Shown: piece by piece, positions 63,301-64,000 of the stretch
Numbering within the stretch: the stretch's first letter is position 1
Layout of the letters: each line of letters begins with the position of its first letter
Origin: CAVQEG01 sp963711465
GTDB taxonomy: Bacteria > Bacteroidota > Ignavibacteria > OLB7
DNA length: 64,000 nt
Assembly (NCBI GenBank): GCA_963711465.1
Contig: CAVQEG010000001.1
Location: 2,790,001-2,854,000 of the forward strand
Direction: 5' to 3'
Notes under the pieces: model-generated
What the model saw: the letters and a program-made list of their open reading frames with translations, nothing else
Database searches by the model: none
What the model was told of the DNA's origin: nothing
Position numbers and translations under genes: made by a program

Positions 63301-63855
63301 GGCACCGGGGAAGGCGACGAACAGGATACCGGCGGCGATCCAGGTGGTGAGGAACAGCAGCAAGGCGCGTCGGCGGCGGTCGTCGCGGATGATGACGTCG
63401 TAGTCATAGTGGCGCAGCGGCTCACCCTCGGTAAGGATCGTCGCTTCGAGCAGTTCACTGGAGAATCCCACGGCAGCCGCCCCATCGCTGGCGCGGTAGA
63501 GCTGCAGCGTGTTGACGAGTCGATCGCCGATCTCCGGAATTCCCGTTCCGACTCGCTGCGCGAGCCGATCGTCGTGTTCGTCCGGCAGCAGTCCGAAGCG
63601 GCGGCCGAGAGGGCGAGCCAACAACCACGCGGCGGACGCGCCGCTGAGGATCACCGATGTGAAGTAAACCACGGTTCGCACCGCGGCGCTCATGTGGAAG
63701 ACCGCCTCGAGCGAAAGGGCGAGCGTCCAGATGGCGGCAAACGCCGCAAGCGTTCCGAGCACGCCGGCCTGCAGCGCGATCGCCTGCTCGCGGCGTCGCA
63801 CGCGGGTGAGCTTTGAGGTCAACTCCTGATACAGTGCGCCTGGTGTCATATTCAT
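60316..63855 (-). CDS. Large DUF4175-type membrane protein with Gln/Met-rich coiled coil
   Basis: About 1,179 residues from the ATG at 63855, which has GGGGA four bases upstream; the frame begins at 63882. Residues ~30-80 hold two membrane spans and a third lies at ~170-190 (LLLFLTTWIAAGILFVAF). A large extracytoplasmic region with Ig-like strands follows (FSLRVAPGDREFVRGDSVSI, VRVTPP). From about residue 570 to 1110 it is a very long coiled coil extremely rich in Gln, Met, Glu and Lys. This is the layout of DUF4175 proteins, whose function is unknown. It may be an envelope-spanning structural protein. Convergent with the ATP-grasp operon. Confidence 0.8.
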   Translation of the reverse strand: MNMTPGALYQELTSKLTRVRRREQAIALQAGVLGTLAAFAAIWTLALSLEAVFHMSAAVRTVVYFTSVILSGASAAWLLARPLGRRFGLLPDEHDDRLAQRVGTGIPEIGDRLVNTLQLYRASDGAAAVGFSSELLEATILTEGEPLRHYDYDVIIRDDRRRRALLLFLTTWIAAGILFVAFPGAYSGALDRLSNYRQEFIPPAPFSLRVAPGDREFVRGDSVSIAIRADGIPPRTVTLHLRRDGQDAFEDVELHGDSLGHFDYTIPGLSAPTVYFASSGPVRTPAYHLTVTDRPEVRKLAVRVTPPPAADQPAEQLPDNAGDVSGLYGTMVAVTATTNIVPVSATLVQLRPKPVEVAASLEGAPVLFDTVRTSMHVDGTTARGGFRLEHDGEYYLDLTSADGLHNQQPVHYTMSVSIDASPSITLLQPASETDIDKKMLLPTQVQISDDYGFSWLRLHYRLAKSRYDTPWKSFRSLEIPLPKNVGLAATVPYLWDMTGLHMVPEDEFELYFEVADNDRVRGPKRARTEIVHVRLPSLHEVLKTAEQMQDQATAQLDQMIDQAKETSQKMEHLNRELMKQLAQKQQSAGWQQQQELQQLMQEHEQTEQRLERMADNLRDVAERLKQARAISPETLQKYQELQKLFSQIKDPEMLKAMRQMQQAMNKMTPEQVAEAMKHYKFNEDEFRKAIERTKKILERMQTEQKVDEMQRRAEDLAEQQKRLNDQMKQMQQEGNKDQATRDQLAERQDKLSEDAKQMQKDLDSLTRQMRQQGEDMPNEQMQQASDQFRGQKTDQQMQQAASQTRQGQMQQAQQSGQQAQQSAEQLQKDMQSVKQQMDANSKREIADRMKKSINDLIDLSKREEDIRDKTEQAQPNSQQFRDLAEQQQQAGDDLKNLTNQMSDLSQKTFAITPEMGRELGDAMQQMQQATGSLEQRNGDKAQQQESDAMSSMNRAAQMMQKALSQMQNGQQGQGMMAMGSGSMEQQLQQMAAQQQMINQAMRQGQQGQGQKQGQGQKQGQGGNGEGDQNGGDQGIMHRLTEQQEQVRKSVDELNKEVQQAGGTRKNMVGDLEQAAKEIDEVLHDMQTGQISDETVKRQERILSRMLDAMRSQRERDFSSERESKPGKDVVRSSPPPLNLPAPEVDASTQRNALDRRQARYTADYESMIREYFETMGSKP

Positions 63856-64000
63856 CGTGTCCCCGGTCTTTCCACGACGCATCTCGTGGCCGGATGCAAC
63901 GGGTCGGACCGCATGGTCAGTCGTTTCGTGTCGTCGGTTCAGAATAGTTGCGGTGCGCGTCCGGAATTCGGACCGGGAGGCGAGGATGGGCGTCCTCGTC
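63856..64000. other. Upstream region of the DUF4175-type gene, window edge
   Basis: No complete gene. A small palindrome (GTCCG...CGGAC, about 63959-63973) is present. The promoter of the minus-strand gene should lie here, but I cannot place it. Confidence 0.3.

Noticed and set aside
1..64000. CRISPR array
   Set aside because: No series of short direct repeats with unique spacers of constant length was found; the repeats present are long, dispersed gene or module copies.
1..64000. tRNA or rRNA genes
   Set aside because: I found no convincing TTCGANTC T-arm with a matching acceptor stem and no rRNA landmarks; a covariance search would be needed to be certain.

Overview
The window looks like high-GC chromosomal DNA from a Bacteroidota/Chlorobiota-type bacterium (a Kapabacteria- or Ignavibacteria-like lineage would fit). 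The pointers are secreted proteins ending in type IX secretion (T9SS) type-A sorting domains, an N-terminal beta-propeller plus CxxC-containing PKD-like repeat architecture typical of gliding/surface proteins of that group, and a Bacteroidota-style -33/-7 promoter in front of ffh. The lineage is inferred; no rRNA gene is present.

Positions 1-36.2 kb form an accessory, repeat-rich and mobile-element-rich region. Three almost identical 1,157-bp IS630-family elements (120-1276, 26415-27571, 31602-32758) and decayed IS3 and IS30 remnants are scattered through it. Its core is a family of about 1,090-residue T9SS-sorted surface proteins: two intact copies (A 3464-6739, B 8183-11455), one full-length copy with an internal nonsense codon (C 13713-16979), and two truncated copies (D 22521-22937, E 32921-34665). 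Copies A and B follow small Cys-rich secreted proteins, and a strong stem-loop lies between each small gene and its partner. A YCF48/BNR-type T9SS protein (17320-19557) has the same arrangement. A mosaic non-coding module with a hairpin lies just downstream of A, B, C and D. The copies are patchworks of each other, which suggests gene conversion. Also in this region are two thioredoxin-fold/propeller proteins, a kelch T9SS protein whose last codons are interrupted by IS630, an ECF sigma factor with its own promoter, and a Cys-rich/lipoprotein/Lgt-like operon whose stop codon holds an IS630 copy.

From 36.5 kb on the DNA is ordinary core genome. The ffh-rpsP-rimM-trmD-rplS translation/secretion operon ends in a clear terminator. 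A cell-surface polysaccharide block follows: two tandem GT-C-like membrane glycosyltransferases, a frameshifted two-domain dehydrogenase/oxidoreductase, a flippase, ruvX, an MGMT-like protein, an outer-membrane barrel and a UDP-glucuronate decarboxylase-like enzyme. Next come a PD40 lipoprotein, a PLP decarboxylase, an S9 peptidase and an FkbM methyltransferase. A compact operon then encodes a DUF1704/QEGLA-motif metallopeptidase-like protein and two GshB-like ATP-grasp ligases, a candidate peptide or metabolite ligation/cleavage system. The window ends with a large DUF4175-type membrane/coiled-coil protein.

The most unusual feature is the recombining T9SS surface-protein family with defective partial copies, a shared nonsense codon and a conserved 3' module. 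It resembles an expressed-locus plus silent-cassette arrangement, but only population or long-read data could show that it is active.
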